From NCBI GenBank assembly GCA_016207805.1, contig JACQZO010000002.1:1-64000 (forward strand): a stretch of 64,000 nucleotides of DNA, written 5' to 3'. The notes below the pieces were generated by a model. That model worked only from the letters and a program-made list of their open reading frames with translations. It was not told the origin of the DNA and searched no databases. A program made the position numbers and the translations under genes. This stretch comes from Candidatus Abawacabacteria bacterium (GTDB lineage Bacteria > Patescibacteriota > Gracilibacteria > RBG-16-42-10). Shown in pieces: positions 29,087 to 38,046 of the stretch; the first letter of the stretch is position 1, and every line of letters begins with the position of its first letter.

Positions 29087-29606
29087 GAATCGGTGAGAAT
29101 AAACTGAGTATTTTTTGCTTAAGTGTTTGCAGTGCGCGATGTACTAGTACCCTTACATTTCCTTCAGTTTTATTGAGAAAATGAGCTACTTCTTTGTTGC
29201 TCCAGTCGGAGAGAAATTTCAGCTTCAATACTTCTTGTTGGGTTGGTGGTAAGTAATCCAGGGCATATAGAGCATAGGCTGTATCCAGGCCGAGACTAAG
29301 CTCCGAAGCTAGTGTTTCTGGTGAAGCTAGAATATTACTGAGCGCATCAATATCTACCACTTCTTTATGTGAACGGTAGTAATCAATGATATGATTGCGT
29401 GCTATGGTAAAGATCCAATTTTTGAAATCCGCTTTCGCTTCCTGGTAGGTGTCGAACTTTTCTAATGCCTTAAGAAAAAGTTCTGATGTAAGATCAAAGG
29501 CTAGATCTTTATGCTTTCCAGTACGGAAGAACACGTATTTATACACTTGTTGAAAATACTGTTCGTAATACTGGGTGAAAGCTTTATAATGCTTAGAAGT
29601 AATCAC
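29019..29606 (-). CDS. ECF-type RNA polymerase sigma factor
   Basis: 195 residues. Region 2 is visible in YKYVFFRTGKHKDLAFDLTS, FLKALEKFDTY and FKNWIFTIARNHIIDYYR. Region 4 is LPPTQQEVLKLKFLSDWSNK and VAHFLNKTEGNVRVLVHRAL. The linker lacks regions 1 and 3, as in group 4 sigma factors. The start is GTG, with no better upstream codon. Its end overlaps the DUF5667-like membrane gene by 68 bases. Target promoters are unknown. Confidence 0.9.
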   Translation of the reverse strand: MITSKHYKAFTQYYEQYFQQVYKYVFFRTGKHKDLAFDLTSELFLKALEKFDTYQEAKADFKNWIFTIARNHIIDYYRSHKEVVDIDALSNILASPETLASELSLGLDTAYALYALDYLPPTQQEVLKLKFLSDWSNKEVAHFLNKTEGNVRVLVHRALQTLKQKILSLFSPIHAQTTTRKQFEGVIKTSPSISS

Positions 29607-29663
29607 TTGACCAGGCGTTAATAAGTACGACTAATTTGAATATTCGTTACACGAATTTCCACT

Positions 29664-30152
29664 CTAGAAAACGTGGTGTTCATGAACTGTTTTATAACCC
29701 ACCAATTCTGCATCACTAAACCATAAAGGAACTTCGTGCTCGGCATCTTTGCTATCTCCTGAGGCATGGACAATATTGAAGACCACTTTTTCTTCTTTAT
29801 CAGCATGGGCATAGCTAACATGAGAATAATCACCCCGAATAGTACCTGGTAGCGCTGCTCTTGGTTCTGTACTGCCAACAATTTTACGTACTACTTCAAT
29901 AGCACCAATGCCTTCCAGGGCAATAGCAACTACTGGATGCTTGGAGAGAAGATCAGTAAGCAACTTTCTTACTTTTGCACCTCTGCGGAGTTCAATGTCC
30001 TCAGTATAATGTTTGCGAGCAAAGTCTTCGCTTACTTGGACAATTTTTAAGCCGACAATTTTCAGTCCAGCTCTTTCGAAGCGACTAATCACTTCACCAA
30101 TAAGGCCTCTTTGTACGCCATCCGGTTTAATAAGCACTAAAGTTCTTTCCAT
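29664..30152 (-). CDS. ndk: Nucleoside diphosphate kinase
   Basis: 162 residues. Catalytic His129 lies in NIVHASGD, with LIKPDGVQRGLIGE and LPGTIRGDYS. The enzyme equalises NTP and dNTP pools through a phospho-His intermediate. It is longer than the usual 140-150 residue bacterial form because of an insertion (SHVSYAHADKEEKVVF) before the catalytic His and a WFSDAELVGYK end, features I associate with archaeal and some CPR enzymes. It lies just upstream of the sigma gene in the same orientation. Confidence 0.95.
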   Translation of the reverse strand: MERTLVLIKPDGVQRGLIGEVISRFERAGLKIVGLKIVQVSEDFARKHYTEDIELRRGAKVRKLLTDLLSKHPVVAIALEGIGAIEVVRKIVGSTEPRAALPGTIRGDYSHVSYAHADKEEKVVFNIVHASGDSKDAEHEVPLWFSDAELVGYKTVHEHHVF

Positions 30153-30308
30153 AACAGGTAAACAGAAATTAATTTCACCAGCATACTAGCACGCTCCCAA
30201 GAGAATTGAAATGTGAAGGGAAAATCCATTTGTTCCAATCTTGCTCAATTGGTAATTTGCATTGTTGTAATACTCTTACTAATATAGCCACGCAATAAAT
30301 CCCCATTA

Positions 30309-30337
30309 TTGACAAGCCTTGCTCTTAGTGCTTAAAT
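30309..30337 (+). promoter_or_regulatory. Sigma-70-type promoter of the 583-residue surface-protein gene
   Basis: A perfect TTGACA, a 17-base spacer and TTAAAT (4/6) lie about 22 bases before the ATG. The short leader contains TTCAAATTT at 30343-30351, the same element found before the gene at 16736. Confidence 0.55.
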
Positions 30338-30359
30338 AACTATTCAAATTTCAACTTTT

Positions 30360-32111
30360 ATGAGTTCAATTGACCGCGAGAAAATCTCTATCGTAAGGCA
30401 AAATCTACCAAGAACAGTGCGGGCCGCACTCGCTGGCGCGGTTTTTTATGCTAGTCCAGTTGCCGCCCAAACTCCTCCCTCTGCTGCTGAACAGCCAATA
30501 GTAGTAGAGGATGATATAAACCGACCTTGTACTAGTGCAGATGTGGTGAATGGCTCATTAAACGTGGCAAGGATTTCTTCTCTTACACCTCGTCAGGTTC
30601 GTTGTGTCTCACAGAGTCAGTGGGATAATGCCTCAACTGAGGCCAGGGCTGCCTTGTCACAGCCGAATTTACTCTGTGTCACACCAGGTGTTATCGGTTC
30701 TGTCAGTGATTCTCAAATGAGAGAACGCTGGGGGGCTGGTATTCGGGGTATGACGTATGAGCAAATACGCCAAATGGATGAACACCAAATTAGATGTCTT
30801 GTTCCCGCTCATTTAACCGCTATACTACGCTCAGAGTTTGGTCCTAGACTAAGTAACGGTTGGTTAGCGGAAATCAGTGATGCGCAACTTGCACGCTTGC
30901 CTAATAGTGCTGATCAACAACGTATCCGAAGTGCGAGACAGATTTGGCGAGAAGCTAGCAATTCTTTTACAGTTGCGATTGAACAACATAGCAGAAGAGA
31001 GTTCTTTGCTGCAGCAGAAGGTTTCCTACATTCCTATGAGGTGACTCAGGTTCCCCAGATGCCTTACAATCTCGCTATAGCTGTTTTAACTATGTTTGAT
31101 TTGTCCGAAAGGGTTGAGGCATCGCGTGATATCACCCAACCTCAACGGGCTTTTGTTAATAATGTATTAGCATCTATTACTGGCAGGCTGGCTGTAGGGG
31201 AACCTGTAATGATATCTACGGCGCCAGCAATCCCATACTCAGTTCAAGTGAGCACTCCCACACCACACACAGAACAACGTCAAGCTCCCATAGGCTTGGC
31301 ATCCGCATGTTCGACTCGATCTAATCCGAATTCGGGCTTTTGTGAAATAAATCAAGCAAGATTTGATCGTTTGGTATATCTAGTTAGCCAAGCAGCCTTG
31401 ACCTTGAGTAGAGTGATGGGTAGTGATCTGGCTGCTGTTGTTCCACCTTTAGCAGCAAATCCCACATCAGCTCAAAGAGCAGAGTATGAAGGTGCTATAA
31501 ATAAAAATCATAATAGAGTGGCATTGCTCAACGCATTGCGAGACCGCTTGCTTGATGTTCGTCGTAATCAAACAGCTTGGAGTTCACCAGAAACTAACAT
31601 TAATCAAGGTGTAGGTTCACCTAATCCATTAGCGATCAACTCTACTCCACATCCACGTGGAGCTAATCCAAGAGTAGTTACCGTCACTGAAGCTCATCCA
31701 TTGAGATTGCCAGCTATGATTGTTGCCGGGGTTGGTGTTGGAGCCGCCTTAGCTGGGGGAATCGGTTGGGCGGTAACTAGTGGAGAAGCCAATGATAGAG
31801 TGACTGAATGTGAAAGGAATGGCTGTTCTGAATCGGCAATAACACACTTAGAGTCATTGAATGGTCGTGCTAATCTTCTCACTGGGCTAGGTTGGGCTGG
31901 TGTTGGTATTGCTGCGATAGGTGGTGTTGGTACAGTCCTTTTTTGGAATAGAACCACTACCACTAGAGTTGAGAATACTCCTATCGATACGCCACGAGGG
32001 ACTCCTGTTCTTCCGGCAGCTCGACGAAGAACGAGTGTTGCTCCTGTGTCTTTCAACGTGACACCAGTATTAGGTAATGTCCGTGGAGCGCAAGTAACTA
32101 TCACCTTCTAG
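30360..32111 (+). CDS. Exported protein with helical repeats and C-terminal membrane hairpin, myxobacterial-like
   Basis: 583 residues. A long basic N-terminus and hydrophobic core end in SPVAAQ, a likely signal-peptidase site. Residues 55-190 hold Cys-containing helical repeats (LTPRQVRCVSQSQW, MTYEQIRQMDEHQIRCLVPA). A TPR-like region follows (RREFFAAAEGFLHSYEV, VPQMPYNLAIAVL), a pattern common in large myxobacterial envelope proteins. Two C-terminal membrane segments (LPAMIVAGVGVGAALAGGIG, LLTGLGWAGVGIAAIGGVGT) enclose a short Cys-pair loop, and the protein ends in a beta-strand-like NVTPVLGNVRGAQVTITF. No catalytic motif was found. The stop codon TAG shares the palindrome CTAG with the stop of convergent comM. 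Confidence 0.7.
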   Translation: MSSIDREKISIVRQNLPRTVRAALAGAVFYASPVAAQTPPSAAEQPIVVEDDINRPCTSADVVNGSLNVARISSLTPRQVRCVSQSQWDNASTEARAALSQPNLLCVTPGVIGSVSDSQMRERWGAGIRGMTYEQIRQMDEHQIRCLVPAHLTAILRSEFGPRLSNGWLAEISDAQLARLPNSADQQRIRSARQIWREASNSFTVAIEQHSRREFFAAAEGFLHSYEVTQVPQMPYNLAIAVLTMFDLSERVEASRDITQPQRAFVNNVLASITGRLAVGEPVMISTAPAIPYSVQVSTPTPHTEQRQAPIGLASACSTRSNPNSGFCEINQARFDRLVYLVSQAALTLSRVMGSDLAAVVPPLAANPTSAQRAEYEGAINKNHNRVALLNALRDRLLDVRRNQTAWSSPETNINQGVGSPNPLAINSTPHPRGANPRVVTVTEAHPLRLPAMIVAGVGVGAALAGGIGWAVTSGEANDRVTECERNGCSESAITHLESLNGRANLLTGLGWAGVGIAAIGGVGTVLFWNRTTTTRVENTPIDTPRGTPVLPAARRRTSVAPVSFNVTPVLGNVRGAQVTITF

Positions 32112-33604
32112 AGCAGCGATTCTGGACAGCGAAAGTTTATCGCTTCTTGGAAATGTTCTAGCTCAACGTTTTTGCTTTCTGCCAAATCTGCCACAGTTCT
32201 GCTTACTCGCAGAATTCGCACTAAACTACGAGGTGATATATCATCTCTACTAGTTGCTAGATTTTTTACTTCGGATGACAAATCGAGTCCTTGTAGGGCT
32301 GTCGCCAAAGTATATTTCTGTTTGCTATTACTTTTTCCTTGGCGCGTTATTTGCAGTTGATAAGCATTTTGCACTTTTTGTTGCATGAGGGTGGAGCTGA
32401 GTGCTGCATGGTAATTGTGGAATTCAGCATGTTTAATTCTGGGTACATAGCTAAACAAGTCTATTCTATCTAAGATGGGGCCGGATACTTTTTTGAGGTA
32501 CCGTGCTTTTTGATAGGGACTACATGAACATTGTTTCTCTTTATCTCCACTATAGCCGCATGGACAGGGATTCATGGCAGCGATGAGTTGAAATGATGCT
32601 GGAAAGGTGACACTGCCTTGAGTCCGTGCAATAGTAATCACATTCTCTTCTAGGGGTTCTCGTAGGCTTTCTAGGACATCACGATGAAATTCTGGAAACT
32701 CATCTAAAAAAAGTACTCCCAGGTGCGACAATGTGATGATTCCTGGTTTTGGAATAGCGCCACCACCAAGGATAGCATTGGCTGAGGCGCTATGGTGAGG
32801 AGCGCAGAATGGTCTGAGTAACTTTAGATCATTTGTATTCTCTATCAGTTTACCGCTAATAGATTGAATAGTGATGATAGTCAATAATTCCTGCTCAGTT
32901 AGAGTGGGTAATATTCCAGCGAAAGCCTTTGCTAAAATGCTTTTTCCTGTACCTGGTGGCCCAATTAGCAATACATTATGCCCGCCACTGGCTGCGATAG
33001 TGAGTGCTCTTTTGGCATGAGAATTACCAATAATATCAGCAAAGTTGATGTCACATGGGGCAAGCTGTGAAAGTTCGATTAGATTCAATTTATTCACCCT
33101 TTGAGCAGATTGTAGCTCACCTAATATTGCCACTGAAAAAACAGCTACTTTGTCGGCAATGAGGCTTGCTTCCTGACTGTTCTTCTCAGGAATGTAAGCG
33201 TACTTATAGCCGGAAGAAATGGCATGGATTAATATTGCCAAGACCCCTGGTATAGCGCGTACTGTACCTTCCAATCCCAACTCACCCAAAAAAATAGTAT
33301 GAGTAGGATCCTCTATGCAGATTTGCTTGGTTGCTCTTAATACTCCAACAGCAATCGCTAGATCTAATTGAGTACCATCTTTTCTCATTTGGGCAGGAGC
33401 AAGATTTACCATGATGCCCCTTTTGGTGAAATAAAAGCCACTATTAGTAATGGCAAATTGTACGCGTTCACGTGCTTCTTGGATCGCTGTGTCGGCTAAA
33501 CCGACAATAATAAACTTATTGAGCAAATTAAATATCTCTACTTCTACCAAAATAATTTTTCCCTCTACTCCTACCACACAGCCTGAAGCAACGATAATGG
33601 CCAT
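32108..33604 (-). CDS. comM: ComM/YifB-family Mg-chelatase-like AAA+ ATPase
   Basis: 498 residues. The N-terminal Lon-protease-like fold (VEVEIFNLLNKFIIVGLAD, GIMVNLAPAQMRKDGTQLDL) is followed by the AAA+ module: Walker A GPPGTGKSILAKA, Walker B GVLFLDEFPEF, and CPCGYSGDKEKQCSC, with CSPYQKARYLKKVSGPILDR after it. ComM is a helicase that extends D-loops during natural transformation in Gram-negative model species. It is the last gene of a minus-strand run after recR, ddl and alr, and its stop overlaps that of the convergent gene by 4 bases. A DNA-uptake role in this organism is inferred. Confidence 0.92.
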   Translation of the reverse strand: MAIIVASGCVVGVEGKIILVEVEIFNLLNKFIIVGLADTAIQEARERVQFAITNSGFYFTKRGIMVNLAPAQMRKDGTQLDLAIAVGVLRATKQICIEDPTHTIFLGELGLEGTVRAIPGVLAILIHAISSGYKYAYIPEKNSQEASLIADKVAVFSVAILGELQSAQRVNKLNLIELSQLAPCDINFADIIGNSHAKRALTIAASGGHNVLLIGPPGTGKSILAKAFAGILPTLTEQELLTIITIQSISGKLIENTNDLKLLRPFCAPHHSASANAILGGGAIPKPGIITLSHLGVLFLDEFPEFHRDVLESLREPLEENVITIARTQGSVTFPASFQLIAAMNPCPCGYSGDKEKQCSCSPYQKARYLKKVSGPILDRIDLFSYVPRIKHAEFHNYHAALSSTLMQQKVQNAYQLQITRQGKSNSKQKYTLATALQGLDLSSEVKNLATSRDDISPRSLVRILRVSRTVADLAESKNVELEHFQEAINFRCPESLL

Positions 33605-33651
33605 AAAGAAAGTAATGACAATCTCTATGCTACCGGAGAAATTATGAAAAC

Positions 33652-34788
33652 TTATTCTTGATAAATTCGGGGGATATGTGGGGGAATATTACTTAATAAT
33701 AGGTAAGGAATAGTGTCCGCGAAAACTGATTGTTCAGTAGCGCTAATTGTTTCCGCTCCATCACTGCCAATAAAAGTAACAACAGAATGTTTTCTGGCCA
33801 TGGGAATATCACTCACATCTAGCATGGTCATATTCATACACACATTACCTATGATTGGCGCTCGCTTGCCATTCACAAGCATAATCCCTTTATTGCTTAA
33901 GGTTCTCATGACACCTTCGTAATAGCCAATTGGTACTGTGGCAATACGACTTTTCCGTCTTGTCCTGTAGGTGCCAGCATAACCAATCAGGCTTCCAGCA
34001 GAGATTTCCTGTATGGCAACAATGCTTGTCCGATAACTAAGGGCAGGTTTGAGTTGAAAGTCGTGAGACTTTTTATCCGTATACTCCCAGGCATCTAATG
34101 TCTCTTGGGAAGGCCAGATGCCATAGGTACTGATACCAACACGGACATAATCGTAATGACTTTGAGGGAAAAGGAGTGTCGAGGCTGAGTTGGCAATATG
34201 TTTCTCTAGTTTCTCAACTAAGGGTTGATTGGTATCAAGAGCTAACCGAAAGCTCTTTAATTGTTCTTTTGTTTGGAATGATGCCGGATTTTCTGCATCA
34301 GCTAAATGTGAATATATTCCTTGTACCCTTATTAACGGGTTGTTGCCTAAAGTGTGCAGAAAGGCTGGCAATTGTTCAGGTAATATTCCCAAACGGTTCA
34401 GTCCCGTATTTAGCTTAATGTGAATAGCTAGTGGTGGTAATTGTGTCGACAATGATTGTAAGTTGTCTAAATCCATTAAAGCTACCTCGAGGTTAAACTC
34501 TTGTGCGGCTAAAAAATCTTTAGCATTCTCAATCAAGCCTAAGACAATGAGTTTTTTTTTGATTCCTAATTGGCGTAATCTGACACCCTCTTCTACCGTA
34601 ACCACCCCAAAACCAATCACTAACTCTTCTAATGCTTTGGCTATTTCTAACCCGTGGCCATAGGCGTTAGCCTTAATTATTGAAAGTATTTTAGTGGGCT
34701 CGGTTAAAATATTACTAAATTGTAACAAGTTATACCTTAGCGCAGAAAGTGAGACTTCTACTCTAGTAGCAGGAATAATAGAAATCAC
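33652..34788 (-). CDS. alr: Alanine racemase
   Basis: 378 residues. PLP lysine K39 lies in ILSIIKANAYGHG. The second catalytic residue, a Tyr, lies in IGYAGTYRTRR. Other family motifs are LHIKLNTGLNRLG-like (IHIKLNTGLNRLGILPEQ) and GNVCMNMTMLDVSDIP. It makes D-Ala for peptidoglycan. It follows ddl after a 4-base gap, so D-Ala production and D-Ala-D-Ala ligation are co-expressed. This indicates that the cell makes its own cross-linkable peptidoglycan precursor. Confidence 0.95.
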   Translation of the reverse strand: MISIIPATRVEVSLSALRYNLLQFSNILTEPTKILSIIKANAYGHGLEIAKALEELVIGFGVVTVEEGVRLRQLGIKKKLIVLGLIENAKDFLAAQEFNLEVALMDLDNLQSLSTQLPPLAIHIKLNTGLNRLGILPEQLPAFLHTLGNNPLIRVQGIYSHLADAENPASFQTKEQLKSFRLALDTNQPLVEKLEKHIANSASTLLFPQSHYDYVRVGISTYGIWPSQETLDAWEYTDKKSHDFQLKPALSYRTSIVAIQEISAGSLIGYAGTYRTRRKSRIATVPIGYYEGVMRTLSNKGIMLVNGKRAPIIGNVCMNMTMLDVSDIPMARKHSVVTFIGSDGAETISATEQSVFADTIPYLLLSNIPPHIPRIYQE

Positions 34789-34792
34789 TGGA

Positions 34793-35851
34793 TTAACTGG
34801 TTAATACATTATCGATCATTTTTTGTAAGAGCGTTTCGATATTCATACCTTGGGCGGCAAAAAGCCGGGGATACATACTTGCGGCAGTAAGGCCGGGTAA
34901 AGTATTTACTTCATTAATAAAAATTTGCTCATCATTAACAAAAAAGTCTACCCGGGCGACACCCCGTAAGTCGAGCATTGTGAAGACGTCCTTGGCCATT
35001 TTCTGAATATTACTGGTAGTCACTTTATCTAGTAATGCTGGGATAATCATTTGGGTATTCTCATCATTATATTTAGCATCATAATCATAGAATTCTCCTG
35101 AAGGTATCACTTCTCCTACCATGCTTGTTGCTAATTCCCCCTCAGTTTCGAGTACAGCACACTCTATTTCTCTAATATTAGTAAGACCTTGTTCTACAAT
35201 TACTCGTTCACTAAAATGACAAGCTTCTTCAAGAGCATCTTCCAGTTTCCCATTAGTCTTGACCTTTTTCACTCCAATACTAGAACCTAAATTTGCTGGC
35301 TTGATGAATAGGGGATAGCGCAAATTAGCTAAAATCTCTTCTTTTACCGATATAATATCAGTATTGATTTGCTTCTTGGTAAAAGGCAAGAATGGTACTT
35401 GTGGGAGTCGGTAGGTGGCAAAGACTTTTTTCATAATAATCTTATCCATACCTAGGGCTGATCCTAATACATGACTACCTATGTAAGGGATGCCAGTGTA
35501 TTCTAATATTCCTTGTAAGCTGCCATCTTCTCCTTGGGTCCCATGAACAACTGGAAAAAATAAATCCACTTTTTGTTGAAATGTATCTTTTCCTTTGCTG
35601 AATATATGTATTCCTGGCAAGCATTGATTGGTGCTAATAATACATTGTGGCAAATGCTCCAAAGGTTTGTTGTGCTGAAGGCTCAAAAGCACTTCAGGAC
35701 CAACATACATTTTGCCATCTTGGGCGATACCAATTTGTAATATGTCATACACCTCATGATTGATATGCTCAATTACATTCATTGCCGAAAGCAAGGAAAT
35801 CTTATGTTCAACTGACACACCGCCAAAGATCACCGCAATAATGGGTTTCAT
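34793..35851 (-). CDS. ddl: D-alanine-D-alanine ligase
   Basis: 352 residues. ATP-grasp motifs: VIFGGVSVEHKISLLSA (N-terminal), GTQGEDGSLQGILEYTGIPY, FIKPANLGSSIGVKKV, and the metal-binding VDFFVNDEQIFINEVNTLPG. It joins two D-Ala for the peptidoglycan stem peptide. It lies between recR (2-base gap) and alr (4-base gap) in a tight operon. Confidence 0.96.
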   Translation of the reverse strand: MKPIIAVIFGGVSVEHKISLLSAMNVIEHINHEVYDILQIGIAQDGKMYVGPEVLLSLQHNKPLEHLPQCIISTNQCLPGIHIFSKGKDTFQQKVDLFFPVVHGTQGEDGSLQGILEYTGIPYIGSHVLGSALGMDKIIMKKVFATYRLPQVPFLPFTKKQINTDIISVKEEILANLRYPLFIKPANLGSSIGVKKVKTNGKLEDALEEACHFSERVIVEQGLTNIREIECAVLETEGELATSMVGEVIPSGEFYDYDAKYNDENTQMIIPALLDKVTTSNIQKMAKDVFTMLDLRGVARVDFFVNDEQIFINEVNTLPGLTAASMYPRLFAAQGMNIETLLQKMIDNVLTS

Positions 35852-35853
35852 AT

Positions 35854-36480
35854 TTATTGAATAATTCTTCTGCCCTGGAGCGCCTGAGTCAGGGTAATTT
35901 CGTCGGCATACTCTACACTTGATCCTATTGGAATGCCGACACCGATGCGACTGATACTAATATGCTCAATAGGATGTAATAATTGTGCTATATAGGCTGA
36001 GGTTGATTCCCCCTCAAGGCTAGGGTTAATGGCCAGAATTACTTCAATTGGCTGAGAGTTATGGGCTAAAATCTTTATTCTTTGTACCAATTCGGCGATT
36101 TTTAACTGTTCCGGACCAATGCCCTCCATCGGCTTTAGTATGCCATGAAGAACATGATAGACCCCTTGAAAATCTTTGGTGCGCTCAAAAGCTAATACAT
36201 CTAACGGCTCTTCAACAACCATAACCTGTTTATGATTGCGCTTTTCATTTCCACAAATGCCACATCTTTTGCTATCAGCTATTTGAAAACAAAGTTCACA
36301 GAAATGCAGATCCTTGGTAAGAGCTATTATTGCTTGTCCCAAGCTTTCAATTTCATTATAAGGTTTCTTGATTAGGTGATATACCAATCGAGAAGCGCTC
36401 TTTGGTCCAATACCAGGTAATTTGGCTAAAGCCTGGATGGCGGTTGTAATTTTGAGCGGTAATTGTAAGTCCATTGACAT
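35854..36480 (-). CDS. recR: Recombination mediator RecR
   Basis: 208 residues. The helix-hairpin-helix LAKLPGIGPKSASRLVYHL is followed by the C4 zinc finger (CELCFQIADSKRCGIC) and the Toprim domain (VMVVEEPLDVLAFERT, GVYHVLHGILKPMEGIGPEQ). RecR loads RecA on SSB-coated gaps with RecO/RecF. It is the first gene of the recR-ddl-alr-comM run. Its start is divergent from the metzincin gene across about 40 bases, which must hold both promoters. Confidence 0.96.
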   Translation of the reverse strand: MSMDLQLPLKITTAIQALAKLPGIGPKSASRLVYHLIKKPYNEIESLGQAIIALTKDLHFCELCFQIADSKRCGICGNEKRNHKQVMVVEEPLDVLAFERTKDFQGVYHVLHGILKPMEGIGPEQLKIAELVQRIKILAHNSQPIEVILAINPSLEGESTSAYIAQLLHPIEHISISRIGVGIPIGSSVEYADEITLTQALQGRRIIQ

Positions 36481-36520
36481 TATTGGTGATTATTGTAATA
36501 TGTGTCTTTTGTAATTACTT

Positions 36521-37699
36521 ATGTTGTCATTGCGCGTCTACACAGTTTTGGCAGCCATAATGCTTTCTCTCAGCAATCCTACTGTAGCAAATGCATTTGT
36601 TTTTGGCACGCCATATTTAGTGGGGGAGACCAGTATACCGTTAAATGTCTCTAATATTCCTAGTAAATTGCATGCTGTAACGAGCTATCAAGACAGCTTT
36701 ATCAGTGCTATTTCTCCTCTGGGTGATGTCAATGCATTACCGGCGTTCCATGCGGTCAGAGGAAATATCTTATATATCACTCCCCATCGAACTGGCAGTA
36801 TGTATATGCAAGTAGAAGAAACTAGGGCTGATGGCCAAAAAGTTGTTTCTCGGCCAATACTATTTACTTTTTATCAGGTGACTTTTCAGGCAGAGGCTTG
36901 CCATGGTTTTAACCAGCAAGAAAACTTTGGCTCAGTTTCCCCTGTTCAGCCAATGCGGTTCAGCCTGGTTGGTATACCAACAAAAACTAATCCTGATAAT
37001 TTTCAAGTAAGCCTTTCTGACGCTACATTGGGCAATATCAATACTTCAATGCCGGGCATTGTGGAAATTTCCTATAAAAAGTCCGGAAAAGCAATATTGA
37101 AACTAATCCAAAATACTTCTTTAGGAGAAGTGATCCTCAATCAACTGTCATTAGAATTTATTGCTAGTAAGAGCGTGGTGGTTAACTTTTATCATATCCA
37201 CGATCCGGCTGGTTATTCTGCTTGGAGATTAAGACAAACAGAGATGATCGCTTATTTACAACAAACAGAAAAGATTCTTAACCAAGCAGGTATTACTATT
37301 ACCATTGGTGAGCAGAAAGATGTCTACTTGCCTAATAGTGTGGGCTTTGCTGTCGATGCTGCTAGCGATGCGATTTCTTTCGAAGAAAATTTAGTAGTAC
37401 AAAGTAGTATGGTAAATCCTACTGCTGCCGCCTCAGTATTTTTTGTCTGGGATTATACTCTTGATCGTGAAAGCAAAGTAGGTATGAATTATCGATTTCC
37501 TGGTGTAGGAAACGTGATATTTATTACTGACCAAACATTACGACCGGGAGAAACCTTGGCCCATGAAATTGGTCATGCTTTGGGGCTGACTCATAATAAC
37601 TTGGGCCCAACATATTTAATGGCAGCCCAAGAATATAGTGATACTCAGCAGTGCAATTTCTCTTATCAAGAACTTCGCACTCTTATTTCCTCTGTTTAA
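36521..37699 (+). CDS. Secreted metzincin-like zinc protease
   Basis: 392 residues with a signal peptide (LRVYTVLAAIMLSLSNPTVA, then NA). The N-terminal 220 residues are beta-rich and unrecognised. The C-terminal domain has the metzincin zinc motif HExxHxxGxxH as AHEIGHALGLTH, followed by a plausible Met-turn (TYLMAAQE), and is matrixin-like in spacing. Three His should hold zinc, with Glu as general base. The protein is probably released or bound at the cell surface. Its stop codon shares the palindrome TTAA with the stop of the convergent YbaB/EbfC gene. Confidence 0.8.
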   Translation: MLSLRVYTVLAAIMLSLSNPTVANAFVFGTPYLVGETSIPLNVSNIPSKLHAVTSYQDSFISAISPLGDVNALPAFHAVRGNILYITPHRTGSMYMQVEETRADGQKVVSRPILFTFYQVTFQAEACHGFNQQENFGSVSPVQPMRFSLVGIPTKTNPDNFQVSLSDATLGNINTSMPGIVEISYKKSGKAILKLIQNTSLGEVILNQLSLEFIASKSVVVNFYHIHDPAGYSAWRLRQTEMIAYLQQTEKILNQAGITITIGEQKDVYLPNSVGFAVDAASDAISFEENLVVQSSMVNPTAAASVFFVWDYTLDRESKVGMNYRFPGVGNVIFITDQTLRPGETLAHEIGHALGLTHNNLGPTYLMAAQEYSDTQQCNFSYQELRTLISSV

Positions 37700-38001
37700 G
37701 TAAGTCCTGGTAGTCCTCCCATTTCACCCATCATTTTCTTCATATTTTCAGAGCTAGCCTTTTTTGCTTTGGTCATTGCTTTGTCTATGGTTTCTTTGAC
37801 TGCTTTGCTTAGACTTTTTTCAGAGTAATGGGTAAATGCACCTTCCTGAATGGTTAGCTCTACAATTTCCATCGCACCGTTTACAACGACCATAATCATA
37901 TTGTCACTAGTCTGGGCAGTGAAAGTCATTTTTTGGAGCTCATTTTGCATCGTTTTTGCTTGTTTCTGTAACTTGTATAAATTCTGAAGCTTTTCAAACA
38001 T
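37696..38001 (-). CDS. YbaB/EbfC-family nucleoid-associated protein
   Basis: 101 residues. Family features are the N-terminal helix LYKLQKQAKTMQNELQKM, a central beta unit (NMIMVVVNGAMEIVELTIQE) and the C-terminal helix with KAVKETIDKAMTKAKKASSE followed by Met/Gly-rich MGEMGGLPGLT. It is a small dimeric DNA-binding protein. In many bacteria it is linked to recR, and here it lies only one gene away from recR. Confidence 0.9.
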   Translation of the reverse strand: MFEKLQNLYKLQKQAKTMQNELQKMTFTAQTSDNMIMVVVNGAMEIVELTIQEGAFTHYSEKSLSKAVKETIDKAMTKAKKASSENMKKMMGEMGGLPGLT

Positions 38002-38046
38002 GTAGATAGTATTAAAGCAAATTGATATTATCTGCTTGAAAAGCTT

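Noticed and set aside
29618-29881. 87-codon frame inside ndk
   Set aside because: Out-of-frame reading on the same strand as ndk; the catalytic His motif belongs to the ndk frame.
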